Source: Mya arenaria
Lineage: Eukaryota > Mollusca > Bivalvia > Myida > Myidae
Direction: 5' to 3'
Assembly: GCF_026914265.1 (NCBI RefSeq)
Contig: NC_069125.1
Span: 24,974,966-25,038,965 of the forward strand
Length of the DNA stretch: 64,000 bases
Shown here: positions 1 through 13,700 of the stretch, in pieces
Layout of the letters: the number at the start of each line of letters is the position of its first letter
Numbering within the stretch: the stretch's first letter is position 1
The notes under the pieces: generated by a model
Told to the model about the DNA's origin: nothing
The model's database searches: none
Seen by the model: the letters and a program-made list of their open reading frames with translations, nothing else
Program-made: the position numbers and the translations under genes

Positions 1-715
1 AGCAAACGGTGATCCACTCGCCATACCAGATATATGCCAGCAGTCGGTGGTGCGCACATCATATGAGATATATGCCAGCAGACGGTGGTGCGCACATCAT
101 ATGAGATATATGCCAGCAGACGGTGGTGCGCACATCATATGAGATATATGCCAGCAAACGGTGATGTGCATGCCATATGAGATATATGCCAACAAACGGT
201 GATGTGCATGCCATATGAGATATATGCCAGCAAACGGTGATATGCATGCCATATGAGATATATGCCAGCAAACGGTGATATGCATGCCATATGAGATATA
301 TGCCAGCAAACGGTGATGTGCATGCCATATGAGATATATGCCAGCAAACGGTGATGTGCATGCCATATGAGATATATGACAACAAACGGTGATCCACTCG
401 CCATATGAGATATATGACAGCAGACGGTGATCCACTCGCCATATGAGATATATGACAGGTACGAGATATATGACAGCAAACGGTGGTGCATACACCATAC
501 GAGATATATGCCAGCAAACGGTGGTGCACACACCATACGATATATATGCCAGAAAACGGTGGTGCACACACCATACGAGATATATGACAGCAAACGGTGG
601 TGCGCACGTCATATGCGATTTATGCCAGCAAACGGTGGTGCACACACCATACGAGATATATGCCAGCAAACGGAATGGCTCAAAACATATGATATATGCC
701 AGCAATTCCGTGCGC
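1..715. repeat. 38-bp tandem satellite
   Basis: About 19 head-to-tail copies of a 38-bp unit, with the core GAGATATATGCCAGCAAACG followed by a variable 12-bp segment (GTGATGTGCATG, GTGGTGCACACA or GTGATCCACTCG). Successive GATATATGCC cores at 181 and 219 give the period. Variants are clustered: GTGATRTGCATG units fill about 155-370, GTGATCCACTCG units about 380-445, and GTGGTGCACACA units about 480-660, as expected from local unequal exchange. It starts at the window edge, so the array probably continues leftwards. The long open frames across it come from repeat periodicity and are not genes. Confidence 0.95.
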
Positions 716-2374
716 ATGCCATTATCATTGACAAGTTTATTTATGATTTTCAAACGGTTTGTTTAAATTTCTTATTTCGGCAAAATATATGATCTTGGTG
801 TGTGTGCTTTGATTTTCTGTAATATATTTTTGCCTCAGTCCTGTTTTGAAGCCGAAAATGGAGTAATTATAGGGGCTGCGAAGCGCTTCTTGACATTACC
901 CGTACAAGCAAAAGTTGCTATTGGCCTTAAATTCGTTTGCGATTTCTTTTCTTCTCACATGTACTGGTGATCTCTCCGACTCCCGCATACAACGCTTTTA
1001 CCGTGACTTGTAGATGTGATTAAAAAATCAACTTGCATGAGCCTATGCAAAAACTATTACGGTCTGCTACAGGTCATAGGTCTCGTCATAATTCGCCACA
1101 AACGCTAGTCGTCTCTCCGCAAACCAGAGATTTTCGTATTTGGATGGAATAAATAATTCGCCATCATTCAGACAGAGAAAATCCCAACGAGTGTAGCATC
1201 AGTAAACCGTGACAAACAATTTCGTAGAATACTTTCAGATTTCTTTCCGAAACAGCGGTCCGCGAAATGGAAAATGAGTCAGAGGCTTGTGCAAATAAAA
1301 AATGTCAACGTCTTAGATTTCATAGTGTTCATTGTTCAAGAAATTGTTGTATCACCCTTTTCGCATTTGATGGTCGAATAAATCACGCATGTTCATGCGA
1401 ATACTCTCGTGGTTTGATAGCTTTATATCTAAAAACGCAACTAAGTTCGATTCGAAATAGGCGCCATATACTTAGTATGCTTTTTGGCTTTTTTTCTATG
1501 GTCAGAGATTAATGATACATATATAGAAACGGGCAATGGCAACCATTAAATCATCGGCGACCGGAAACTATGTAAGACAAAATACAAGAGTATTCCCCAT
1601 GTTAACATATATACCAAATTTCATATTAATGCCTTGGACGGTTTTCAAGTTATTATTAATAAATATAAGACCAATGTTTGTTTCTTAGTTACTAACACAG
1701 ACGCTATTGGACATTGCTGTATTTTCAAACCATTCCCCAACATTACCAGGACATTTTATGCTGGTTGTACTTTGTTGTCTTGTAGCGTTGTGTCTCTTGT
1801 TAAAGGGATTCGCTCATGTTTTATAAAATGCATTTAGTATGATGAAATAAAGTGTGGCAAATCATTACGCCTGAAGCCCTTCAACAAATGTTGAAATATG
1901 CTCAATTTTTGTCTTTCAGTCCACGATTTTGAACAGCATTAGTAACGCTTTACAACAAAGGGGTTTAAGGTTAAATAATCCCTCACTATATCCGAGTTCT
2001 CGTGGGCGAGCGGTTTTGTTGTCAGTTTTATCATTTTTTCTTGACTGCATCAGCGTGAGTTCTCTGCCAACTAAAACAAGTTTTCTTCTACACTTTTATG
2101 GTAATTTTTTCTGCAATTTCGGTATCAAAGAGTATAAACAATCATAATGTAAATAAGTGTTTTCTGATGCATTACCATGAAAAAAATGGTCGAAGATCAT
2201 AAGCGAGGCGCTTAAAGCGTTTGTTTCGAATTCATCCTACTGCCTTTAAACATAAATAGTGTTTAAATGTTTTAGGCTACTGGGCTTGTCCCTGCAGTTT
2301 CCATTGTGGCTTTGTAAAGTGGTTTAGTAAGTCTTAAACAATTGTAGTTCTTCTTGATTGCGTTGCCTTAAATA
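716..2374. other. Intergenic, no gene found
   Basis: AT-rich sequence with only short open frames, none with recognisable protein features or convincing splice borders. No repeat structure was seen. Confidence 0.6.
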
Positions 2375-2722
2375 TTAAAGCTGCACTCTCACAGATTTAT
2401 TTTTTTGTGCTCGAATTAGCCAATTTGCGTAAATGTCAGGATACGAGTGATTTAAGACTGCTGACAAATATTAGTTCGCAGTATATTTTGTATATTATTT
2501 TCATGTTAGAAAATTAATGTTTTATACCTTAAACCGTTACTAAAGCTTTAAGAAAAATGCATTTTTCCGGCATTTAACCAAGCAATTCACTGAATTGAGA
2601 TTTGTTCTATTGTGAGTTCTTTAATATGACTGAATTGAAGGCAATGGTGCCAAAATCAGCTGATTCTGCTACCAAAATATGAAAGTGTCAAAACTTAACA
2701 ATTTGTGAGAGTGCAGCTTTAA
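2375..2722. mobile_element. MITE family 1, copy 1
   Basis: A 348-bp element with terminal inverted repeats. The left end reads TTAAAGCTGCACTCTCACAG and the right end is its near-complement (GTGAGAGTGCAGCTTTAA). A second copy with the same ends and length class lies at 48456-48824. There is no coding capacity, so it is a non-autonomous DNA element. TTAA lies at both outer edges and may be the target or the duplicated site. Confidence 0.85.
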
Positions 2723-5334
2723 ACACTGATATCCATTGTGTGTAAAACATCATTTGATTATTAAACAAATAATGTATTGAGGAATGAGCAACCTCTCGCC
2801 AGTTAACATGCAATACCTTCACACACAAAAACAACAAATAAGTTTGACAATGCTTACTTATAAGATCAGTTGTTAGGCCATATAAGTGTCTTCTTCAAAG
2901 TGCTCTACATTGAAACATGATTGCTCCTCTTTTCATAATATTGTTTTTTGGATGCCAGACCAGAATAACCAAAACTCAATGTTAGACAGACTATATTTTA
3001 ACCTTTTTTTTCTGTAAAACGAAAACACAGTACAGCCATATATTTGATATGATCCAAACTCATGCAAATAGAAGAAAAAGTGCTTTTATCTGCCACTAAT
3101 CTCTGGATATAAAACTGACTCTCCCAGACTATGCCAAATAAAGCTGTTTATCTTTAAACCCTTCGATATAGAGAAAACATAAGAATGTATGACTTTTGAT
3201 CAGAAAGACAATACATTCATTCACTATTGGAACCTCTAAGCAAATACGTCCACTGTTTAAGATGTAGAAACTGTAACAAATAGAGAGATAAATCTCAATA
3301 GTTCATTGCATGTAGCACCCTGACATGTTTTATCATGACATGTACCAAAACATAGGTTTAATAAATCAATTTACAATCTAGGGAATCAAACGAGTATTTG
3401 AATATTCAAATATTTGAGGGAAAGTATATCTTAACTTTAGATATAAGAGATTCCTTATTTATTTCATTAACACAACATATATAAAACATGCCAAGGCATC
3501 AAACTGCATAAAAACATTTAGTAGAAGACATCCCATAATGTGGTGGATTGATTTTGGCTCCTGAAGTAAACAAAAGTGCCTTGAGCAAATTTTTGTCTCA
3601 GTCAAACTAAAGATGCACGCTTACTCCCATAGGAGATGTACCTCAATAAATACCATTGTTTTAATTTACCGAAAAGCATGAATAAATATGGAAGAGGGGT
3701 TCATATAGAAAGGTGCAGAAAACACAGTATTTCTACCTTATAAAACAACAAGTTGATCACTGTAATCGGCTCTTAATACACGAAACATGCAAATGGAACT
3801 GTTTCAATTCCTGAATGGAGAATAGAGAAAATTATACTATTGATTTCATGCTTCCAAGGCACGATTTCCAAAACTTTCAAACCCTCCGACTGATTGAGTT
3901 GCGTGAAAATCTTTAAAACTAAGCCATATCAATTTAAATTTGAGGCTGCAGAATTAATAGATTCTATTATTTTGAGATTTCCCTTGGGAAAGCGAAAGAA
4001 ATCCCAAATCTTGTTTGTCATTCGTCAATCCGTCAAGTTTTCCCTGTGTATATCCTGGATTCCTAATTCAATTAAGCGTGTGAATTGATAATTAACTAGA
4101 TATGGGACCGTCTTATTCGGCAGGTTCATAAATTGTTCCGGGAAATCTTCGTAGTTTTTATGTTGCAATAGATGAGTTGCAATAGATGAGATTTTCAAAA
4201 GAAATGGGATCTGTTTGGGAGAAGATAAATTATGTAATCAAAACTAATGTTCCACTTTTAAAACAGTTCTTTCAAGATAGCGCAAATTTTCAAAGACCTT
4301 CATGGTCCGTTTAATTACATTTGTTTTACAATAAAACTCAGAAAGTGTAAATAAAAGTGCTCCACCCTTGAACCACAAATTTTATGTTCCAATAAAGGTT
4401 ACTTTATTGATTTTATTGCCTTTAAGAATGCTGTTATGTACACATCTACTTTTAAAGTATTTTTTTCTGGAACATAGTGTTTGTTAGATTTCATGGAATA
4501 CTATTCAACCCCCGTCAACCCATCCCGTCCCCCTGATGAAGTTGTGTCACATTATATAACAACTCAAATATAATGCACATGTGTTTTGACTTGGTTATGA
4601 CTTCATTTCTTTGTTTCTGAAATACAACAATATTTTATAAACTCTCTATTTAACAAACAATGTATTTTCTTCAAAAGTGATCTGACAAAAGCAATTGCAA
4701 TTAAGTTCAGGTATTTTTCATTCTTGAGTTTTATTCATTTCAAAATTATTATCATTACACAAATGCATACAAAATATCGATGGCACCGAATGAAAATGAA
4801 AAACCAGTAAATAGATTTTGGCGCAATTTATTTTAATTAACTTTCTTGAATATTCTTAATTTCGCGCTTCTGTTGAGAAAACACTCTTTCCAAGAGCCAA
4901 TCAAAAGGCAAAAAAATCACCATATGATAAAGAGTGGCAATTGCATTGGATGAATAAAATTCTGGTATTTGCAGGCTTAGTGCAAGACAGTTTCAATTCC
5001 ACATAAAATTGATTATTACATCAATTTTGTTCACTTACCCTTAACATTGTTAAAAACAATAAGACAGGTTCGGAATTTTCACTTATCAGTTTTTGGTCTC
5101 TGCTGAAAAGTACCATTTTGGCATTTACTGGTTTTTCATTTGGTGCCATCGATATGCAAATACAAAAAACAACAACATAGAAGTCATAAAAAACACAAAC
5201 AGACATAACAGCACAGCAAGTGAAAGATCAGCAGTTTTTAATCAGTCAACCAAGAAGCATAGCTAACAAAAAAGCGACTTGAAGAAAGTGCACATGTTTA
5301 ACGTTCGTCTGTTGATTTTCAGTTAAAAAGAGGC
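2723..5334. other. Intergenic, no gene found
   Basis: AT-rich DNA. Apart from the truncated MITE at 3607-3780 I see no gene, RNA or tandem array. The 64-aa frame at 3894-4088 and the 61-aa frame at 5021-5206 have no supporting features. Confidence 0.55.
3607..3780 (+). mobile_element. MITE family 3, truncated copy
   Basis: The left end TAAAGATGCACGCTTACTCC and the following ~170 bp (motifs AATAAATACCATTGTTTTAA and ACAGTATTTCTACCTTAT) match the left half of the element at 8452-8824. The right half is missing. Confidence 0.7.
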
Positions 5335-5510
5335 AGATCTCGATAATTATTAAATCCAGAATTATGGGCCTTGCTGTACATGTGTGAATTGTCAGTCTCA
5401 TCCTTTGTACCAAGTTGCATTTTAATATCTTGGAAGGTTATTTAAGTAATGGGCAAAGTTAAAAGATTTTGCCCACCAACGAAGACCACAACACCACAGC
5501 TTTAACAATA
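5335..5510 (+). repeat. Degenerate dispersed bivalve-type repeat
   Basis: Contains ATTATGGGCCTTGCTGTACA, then ATTGTCAGTCTC, a CATTTTAATATCTTGGAAGG block and ACCACAACACCACAGC in the same order as the better-preserved block at 9600-9760. It is a decayed interspersed repeat with no coding potential. Confidence 0.5.
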
Positions 5511-6132
5511 ATTTGACTTTTTTCATTGAGTGACAAGCTTAAAATTATACAGCCAGAGTAATAACATTTACTTCACACATGCGTAATATCATTGATAATG
5601 TATATACTAAATTTCATGGGAATATCTTGAATGTTATTCCCATTTTTCAAATCTTTGCAGATCTCTGCTGCCAATGACACCTTAGCTATGACAATATGGT
5701 GGTGAAGTCCTAACTGTGTTCAAGAAAGTCTGAAATGTATCTGAGCAATTGGATTAAAATAACAAGTGATCACAATGCATTCAATTACTTAAAAATAACA
5801 TTTAAGATTGTTTTCAAATTGGCTGTAATTTCCTGTTTTTCGACAAATTGCTTTGCCACAAATGGAAACATAGTTGTTTCCCCCACATGAATCATTTTCA
5901 CTGGTGACGTCAGATATTATACTGTTAAAAAATTGCAAAGAAACAGAAGAAAGATGATGATTTCAACAGTTTAACAACTAAGCATAACTAAACTTTGTTA
6001 GGCCCTGATTTCACGAAACATCTTAAGTTACATGTAACAGGATAAAGCTATGGAAAACTCACCATTTAACATTTGGTATAGCATGTGATTTTGTTTCGTT
6101 GTTCAGTAATTTGTTGACATTTAAAGAAAAAT
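5511..6132. other. Intergenic, no gene found
   Basis: AT-rich spacer leading into the 35-bp minisatellite. I see no gene or structured repeat. Confidence 0.5.
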
Positions 6133-6434
6133 CATTCTCATACACCAGGGTGAAGATGCTATGGTACCATTCTCATACACCAGGGTGAAGATGCTATAGT
6201 ACCATTCTCATACACCAGGGTGAAGATGCTATGGTACCATTCTCATACACCAGGGTGAAGATGCTATGGTACCATTCTCATACACCAGGGTGAAGATGCT
6301 ATGGTACCATTCTCATACAGTGTGAAGATGCTATGGTACCATTCTCATACACCAGGGTGAAGATGCTATGGTACCATTCTCATACACCAGGGTGAAGATG
6401 CTATGGTACCATTCTCATACACTAGAGTGATGAT
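6133..6434 (+). repeat. 35-bp minisatellite
   Basis: About 8.5 copies of a 35-bp unit beginning CATTCTCATACACCAGGGTG and ending GAAGATGCTATGGTAC. Copies are nearly identical. One (around 6308) lacks the ACCAG segment and the last (6413 on) is diverged. The low divergence suggests recent expansion. Confidence 0.95.
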
Positions 6435-6912
6435 GCTATGTGTACCACAGATATATCATTATCAAACCTCTGAAGAATAAGAATGAGACAAATATGTAAA
6501 AAAATCTTAATAATCTGCTGTTAAAAAAATCAAATTGAAGTAAGTAATTTGGCGAAATTAAATAAACTAATTAAGCTTATTTTGCTTAAGAAATTTTGAG
6601 AAACAGGGACCAGATATTATGCCATAAACAATCCACATATATAATTTGCCTTAGATAATGAACACATGAGGTATTGAAAAGATTACTCCTCCAATCAACA
6701 AATACAAAAACAACTCAAAATATGCGTAGCATTACAGGATTTTTAGCACAAGTTGTTACAAAAATTAGTTGTTGACATAAGCAACACATTGCATTCAAAT
6801 GATTACAGTTCAATTATTTAAGGGCTGATTTAGGTTAATCCTTGTATTTTGGTCAGTGCAAGGTTATTTAAGTTCAATTAGGCCTTCACTTTTATCTTGG
6901 CCCTATATAATA

Positions 6913-7215
6913 AAACGTTTTCATACGCAGATGAAACCCTATTCTAAAATATGCAATGAAAATATTTTCAATTAATGTTAGCAAAAAAAATTAAGTGATC
7001 ATCCAATAAAAATGGGGAAATGTTTTCATACACAGACGCAACACTAATTTAAAATATGCAATGCAAATATTTTCAATCATTATTTGCAAAATATTTAAGT
7101 GATTATCCCACAAGAATGGGGCATGTTTTCATACACAGATGAATTGCTATTGTAAAATATTCAATGTTAATATTATCACTTATTATTTGCAAATTTTCTA
7201 TGAGATAATCCAAAA
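6913..7215 (+). repeat. Degenerate ~108-bp triplication
   Basis: Three tandem copies of a unit opening with GTTTTCATACRCAGATGAA and containing AAAATATKCAATG, AATATTTTCAAT and a GATNATCC tail. Identity falls in the third copy, so this is an old local duplication without coding capacity. Confidence 0.75.
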
Positions 7216-7787
7216 AAAAAAAGTGGGAAAATAACGCTTCAATGATATGAGGTTGTCATAAATATTGGCTGTTCAAAGTGCAGAAGCATCACTGATGTCA
7301 CATTCATTTTACATACTTAATTATCATTTAACCAAACACAAGCGTCGGTATTGATGTGTCAGAGGTATTCCGATGATGTTGTGTTCTTCCGAATATGAAA
7401 GAAATCAGCGGGACTGTTAATATTTAATTCTGACTACAGAAGTGATTTCCTTTCCAAATCAAGGGTTCTGCCTAAGAGCTATTCTCGTCAAACATATTAC
7501 CTGTGGGGTAAGGCAATTATTTTTATAATACATAGGTGGGTGTCATTTTTACTAAATTGGACCCCAAAAAGGGTAAATTTGCTACGGTAGGGGGATGGCA
7601 TAATTAAGAAGTGCCTTCCCCCCGTGGGTTATATGTCTAAATAAAAAAGCCCTAAGAGCAAAATTAATTATTACACATTTAACACAAACTATTGCGAGTT
7701 AAACTCTGTATAAAAATAAATATGTAACATCTCACAAACAAATATGGTAGATCTGATGGTCTTAAAATGATTTTGTACTAATTTCTT
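7216..7787. other. 3' flank of the minus-strand membrane protein gene
   Basis: AT-rich DNA immediately downstream (minus sense) of the stop codon at 7788, presumably the 3'UTR and beyond. I did not find a clear minus-strand AATAAA close to the stop. Confidence 0.4.
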
Positions 7788-10700
7788 TCAATCGTTTGAA
7801 AACCAGTCACTCAGCTGCCAGTCGTCTGCTCGATATAATGTCCAAATATAGAAGCAGTTGCCTAGCAACACCTGAAACACCCGCCCTACTATAATGTCAT
7901 TTGGCAGCAATGACCAGGGCCAGGCAGGTGTGGTATGACTACAGCTGTGATCGTACAGTTGGGTAGTGTATTGTGTGACTAGTATTACTACTGCAACTTT
8001 CACTAGGAATGGTGATCGCCATGGTGATGAATCCTCGTCTACGTCTGACAGTTCTAGGTCATCATTCTGAAAGTACATGTAATCTCTAAAGAATTTCAAA
8101 TATTTTCAACTAAAAAATGAAGGCACTAGGGACAATTTTAAAGCTTTTATGGCACAGACTGGTGTTTTTATTGTTAAACAAATACATATTAATTCTGAAC
8201 ATTCTTTTTATTTCAGACATGACACAATTATTGCAAGTAGCCTAAATGAATTACATACCATTTGGAGTATGATGAAAATTTATTGTTCCCTGATAACATG
8301 TTTATTTCTAAGAATAAATACTGCTTACAGACAGCTGTATATTAAATCAATCAAAGAACCAACATTGGAGAAGAGCCAGACAAGCAGATAACAATGCTAT
8401 TTTGTTTTTGTTGTTTTCTCAAATAGATCAAGGGATATCACTGAACAATGATTTAAAGATGCACTCTTACTCCAAACTAAGATTTACCACAATTAATACA
8501 ATTGTTTTGATATACCAAAAAGGATGAATAAATGTTGAAAACAATGGTTCTTATGAAGGATATTGAGTTTAGTTTGAAATAAATGTGCTGAAAACACGGT
8601 ATTTCTACCTTATGAGACTATAGTACATCACAGTAAATCTTTAAGCACCCACCAATAATTTAATATTTTTGTGTTTTCAGCTATTGAAAATATTGTTATA
8701 ATCTTGTTATCAGTAATTAATATTTCCCATGAATGTATTACTTAGTATTTAAAGGATAATCACTCAAAATGTATGATGGTTATACATGTGTATGTATTGA
8801 CTTTGAATAAGAGTGTCACTTTAAGTGATAGCTGTAGGTCTTGTTACACAAGTGTGTACTGTATCTTGTAATAACTTTCACAGTTTTAAATCTTAAAGTG
8901 ACACTTGTATTCAAAATCAATAAATACACATGTATAATAAACATTAATTTTGAGTGATAAACCTTTAACTACTTACTAAATAATGCATTAATTTTATGAA
9001 AATATTAATTACTGATAACAAGATTGTAACCATGTATTTAAAAGCAGAAAACGCAAAAATATTAAATGATTGGTAAGTGCTAAAATATTTACTGTGATGT
9101 ACTATCCCCTCATACGGTAGAAATACCATGTTTTCTGCACATTTCTTTCAATTAAACTCGGTATCCTTCATAAGAACCATTGTTTTCGACATTTATTCAT
9201 CTTTTTCGGTATATTAAAACATTTGTATTAATTGTGGTAGTCTTATAAGGAAGTAAGAGTTCACCTTTAAACAGTGTTTGAAAATGGGCAAGTTTTAAGT
9301 TTTGCATGCAGGCTTTAATAATACTTCATCATTTTCATTGAAAAGCAGGTGAGCCGAAATTATCACGCTTCACAAGTTTGTTTTCGCATACCTCAAGACC
9401 GCAGTTTCTTATTGTTCTATGCATGAGAAAGACGACGCTGTACAGACGTATGCACAGCAGGGCCATCACCTGAGGGCTGATAAACCGACGGAGAAACAGC
9501 ATAGCTAGCTTGGCACTGTCTGTAATGTAAAACAGAATTCATACAAAGGCACTACAGAGTGAATACCATTGCTTGCCTGTTGCTTATTTCAGTCAAACTA
9601 GGGGCATAATACGACAGTTATTAAAGTGAGATTTATGGGCTTGCTATGCTCACATGTATTGTCTCTGGCAACTAATTTCATTTAAATATCAGAAATGGTT
9701 TTTGAGTTAATGCCACGTTAAAGTTTTTACACAACACCACAGCCGCCACTGCAATTGCAACCTCAGAGAATGTGCACTGAAGTCTCAGGGCAGCACAATT
9801 TTTCAGAAATCGTGTTGTTTTTAAGTCTAAATAATTCTCCTACAGGGATACAAAAAATACCAACGATGTCAGCTCAACTGGACAGGCCTGCACTGATATT
9901 TTGTTCTTGTTATATCCCTGTGAACATTGAATAGCAAAAAATTGTGAATGTCTTTTCCTGTACATTTTTAAAGATAAAATATAAGGAGATTTAAAATATC
10001 TATTAACTTTTATTTTGTCAAGACAAAATCTAAAAGGGTTTAATGTTGGTAAAAACAGAAACTCTTTTAAACTCTTAATTTATCAGAATCAATATTCTAT
10101 ATAGGAACAAATCTTTAGGATAAATTCAACAGTTGAAAGCAAAAGAATCCTAAATGCCAACTAAAATAGATGCACTCAGGGATGTTTGCCCTCCCCCTTC
10201 CACCTAAATTAGCTCATCAAAACATCATTTGGTATAAGGGGGATAGAAAATCTAAAAAGGTACTTATTTTTCTATGTGTAAACAGACAAGTTATCTCTTT
10301 GCATGCTGTTTAAAGGTAGATTTTGATTTAAAAGCATCTAACATGCATAGGCCGGCAGTTCTTGTATCTTAAGGTATTCAACCCCAGTGTTAAGGTGACA
10401 TTTGTACATATTCATATCAAAACATTCTATGAGTAAAATATGTAATGTTTGACCAAAATAGGTTTACTACACAGCCTTTGTGGCTTTCTTAACAGAATAG
10501 AAGGCTGTTTTCATTTTCAGTTGAAAATCAGTATAGAACTGAATTATTCAGATTCATCTATAATGAAATATATTTTTGAAAGTAATTTGCTTCACATAAC
10601 CCTTATCAGTAAATACTTAATCATTGAATCATACACTTAATCAGTTAGAGCTACACTAAATCTGTTAATCTTCTATCAGTAGACCATATCCTAAAAAAAG

Positions 10701-13700
10701 TAAACCCTATCCTTAATCTAAATCAGGAAATCCCAGCCTTAATCCTTAAAACTAAATCAGTAAATCCATCCTTATCCGTCAACCAAATCAATAATCAGTA
10801 AACCATAAATAATCAGTGATCTGTACCAATTATCAGTAAGTCATATATTTTCAAAATATATAAATATGTGTTACATGAGTTCAATGGGAAGCACAATAAA
10901 AACATAAAAATCAACAGCTAATGGGCTTCCACAATAATAGGTTTATTTAGGGTTGGAAAACCTTAAAACACAGGCAGCATCTTCTCCATAAATCATCCAA
11001 GTCTTAGATAATGCTGTAGCAACTTACATAAACCAGAGTGCACAATGTAAGACCAAGAACTCTGCTTATGCTCAAACTTTAGAATGTTCCTGGTTAATGT
11101 CTCAAGAAATCATAAGTGGAATTGTGGTGCATTGAGAGAAAGGCAGGACTGATTAGAAAATGTGTTTTTTCTGATAATAATGCTATAAATATCTTCCTGA
11201 ACCTATTTACCTGAATGCTAACTGTGTGCACATGATAATATTAATAAATAGTTATGCCAAAATAAAATCTGACAGAAACAGCGTAAACATGAGATCTGTA
11301 AAATGTATGGATTGCAAGTTTAATTTTTATTATGCTATTCACTATTACATGGGTTATTAAGTTTGAAATTTGGAAAGAGCTGGAATGTGTACATCAAGTT
11401 ATTTAAGCAAAGTCGGACCAACAAGTATTTGCAATAAAACAGCTTAAAGGGGCCTGCATTAGTTTCAATAATATTATTAAAAGATTATCAAAGTTGTCAG
11501 TTTTGGGTACATATGCATCAACAAGACTTTGAATTTGTTTTGTCTTAAAGCAATATGTATTTGCTAACATTGTACACTCTGATTTTGGAAATAATTTTCT
11601 TGAAGAAAAGTATTTGAATCAGGAATAATTATATCCCTAAGCGAAGATTCCTATTTCTCCCACCTCAGATAAGTAGATCCAAAAATTTAACCATGCTAGA
11701 AATTCTTATCTTGCCCAAGGGCAAAGATAAAACAAGTACCCGTATGGAACTCCTTATTTTATTGTCATAACACAATTACCTCCCTTGTTGAAGACCGTTG
11801 TCTGTAGCATTATGGAAACCTTGTCTTGTGGCAATATTTAGAATGCTTATTAATTATTTATTCAAATGGCACCATAATTTTTTTTCACACACACCATTCA
11901 AGAAATAATGCTGCACTCTCCTCAGAACTATTTAAAGACCGATTTGACTATTAACATAATCGGAATCACTGCACGCATATCCATGACAACCACGAATTAT
12001 CACATATCCAAACGCATTTATTTTCACTACGCACAAAAGAGTTCCAGCAAAAAAATACATTTTTACTTTATTTTGTTTAACTGAGGTGGGTGAAAAAGCA
12101 TCTACCATAGCCGCTCGTGTAAGATAGGTTCATCCCGACCCTCGCGCAGGGTGTTATGCGGTATCTTGGTAAACCTTGTTTCTGCAAAACACCCTACACT
12201 CGGTCAGGATGAACCTATCTTACACTCTCAGCCATGGAAGATACTTATAATCACCCTGCGCTCAGTTACAGTGTTTAGCAAGAGATAAAAATAGATTCCT
12301 GTCACAATACTGTCCCATTTTTGCGCTCAGCTAAACACTCTATGATGACACCATAAATTACTACCACTAGGTTACCTCATATATTCTCATATTTAGAATA
12401 CCCTAACAGCTTCTTTACAGTTTTAGAACACATTTTTGGGAAACTTAATATAAATCTATAATACAGCTCAAGTATTAACATTGGTTTAACTAGTTTCAGT
12501 CCCGTAGAGACATGTGTACATTTTACAGAGAAATAATCCTTCAAGACGGCTTGATTTTTCTTAAATATCAAAAGACTACTGAACCATCGAAATTACTGAT
12601 TGAAATACACTATGAAATGTATGTTATAACCAACAGTTTTCCTTACCTAATGACATATGTATAACTTTGTATGTTTCTGTCCACAACGACCCTTTGGCAT
12701 GATACCTGAAAAACGAAAACATTATAATACTTATCATGTAAGAAAAACTACAACATGTCATCAATTATACTTGTTTTATGAACATTTGCATAGCTGTAGT
12801 TTTCTCTCATGGGCTACTGGTGAGGTCGTACCAACATGAGATTGTACCAAAGCAAAGTGGCGCCAGATTTAGATAAGGAGTCCTAATTGTATATTATATT
12901 GTTAACTGTGAACAACAATATGGTAGAATTATAGGCAACTAGTCATAAAATCAGACTTACTTTTAAGTATACATACATGTTAACATGTTTTTTCACTACT
13001 TAACTTTAAATATCAAATGTAAAAAATATAACACTCTTATATTCAGTGATGTTTTACCATGTGACATATAAATGGGACGAATTCTCTTCTAATCCTGTCA
13101 TGGTTGATTATGTTACATACTTGATATTCTATTACATGTATGTATATGAATGTATATGTATTTATATGTTTACACACATGTAGATGTATATATATATACA
13201 CGTATGAACATGCATGTATATATGTGTATGTTTGTATATGTATGTATATGTATGTTGTATATTTATGTATATGTTTGTAAATGTATGTAAATGTATGTAT
13301 ATGTATGTATGTGTTTGTAAATGTATGTATATGTTTGTATGTGTTTGTAAATGTATGTATGTGTTTGTAAATGTATGTATATGTATGTATGTGTTTGTAT
13401 ATGTATGTTTATGTATGTTACACACAGAGCTCGTACTTTGGGGAATGAAATGTTTTCCAAGTGCCACTACCCTGGACAGATAGGTAGGTAGATGCTATGT
13501 ACCCGTAAGTTTTGTATGTACATGTTTCATATGTTTGTAAATGTATGTATATGTTTGTAATTGTATGTATATGTTTGTGTATATATGTATGTATATGTTT
13601 GTAAATGTGTGTATATGTTTGTAAATGTATGTATATGTTTGTGTATATATGTATGTATATGTTTGTAAATGTGTGTATATGTTTGTAAATGTGTGTATAT

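Noticed and set aside
59..792. Overlapping open frames of 107-218 aa on both strands
   Set aside because: They lie wholly in or spill from the 38-bp satellite. The proteins are just the repeat translated, on both strands and several frames.
1267..2147. Cys-rich 81-aa and two 67-72-aa frames
   Set aside because: No signal peptide, domain pattern or splice context. Consistent with chance ORFs.
9516..9530. Earlier acceptor (TTACAG before ACAG) for the membrane protein exon
   Set aside because: It would create a TGA at the junction. The next AG, four bases on, keeps the frame.
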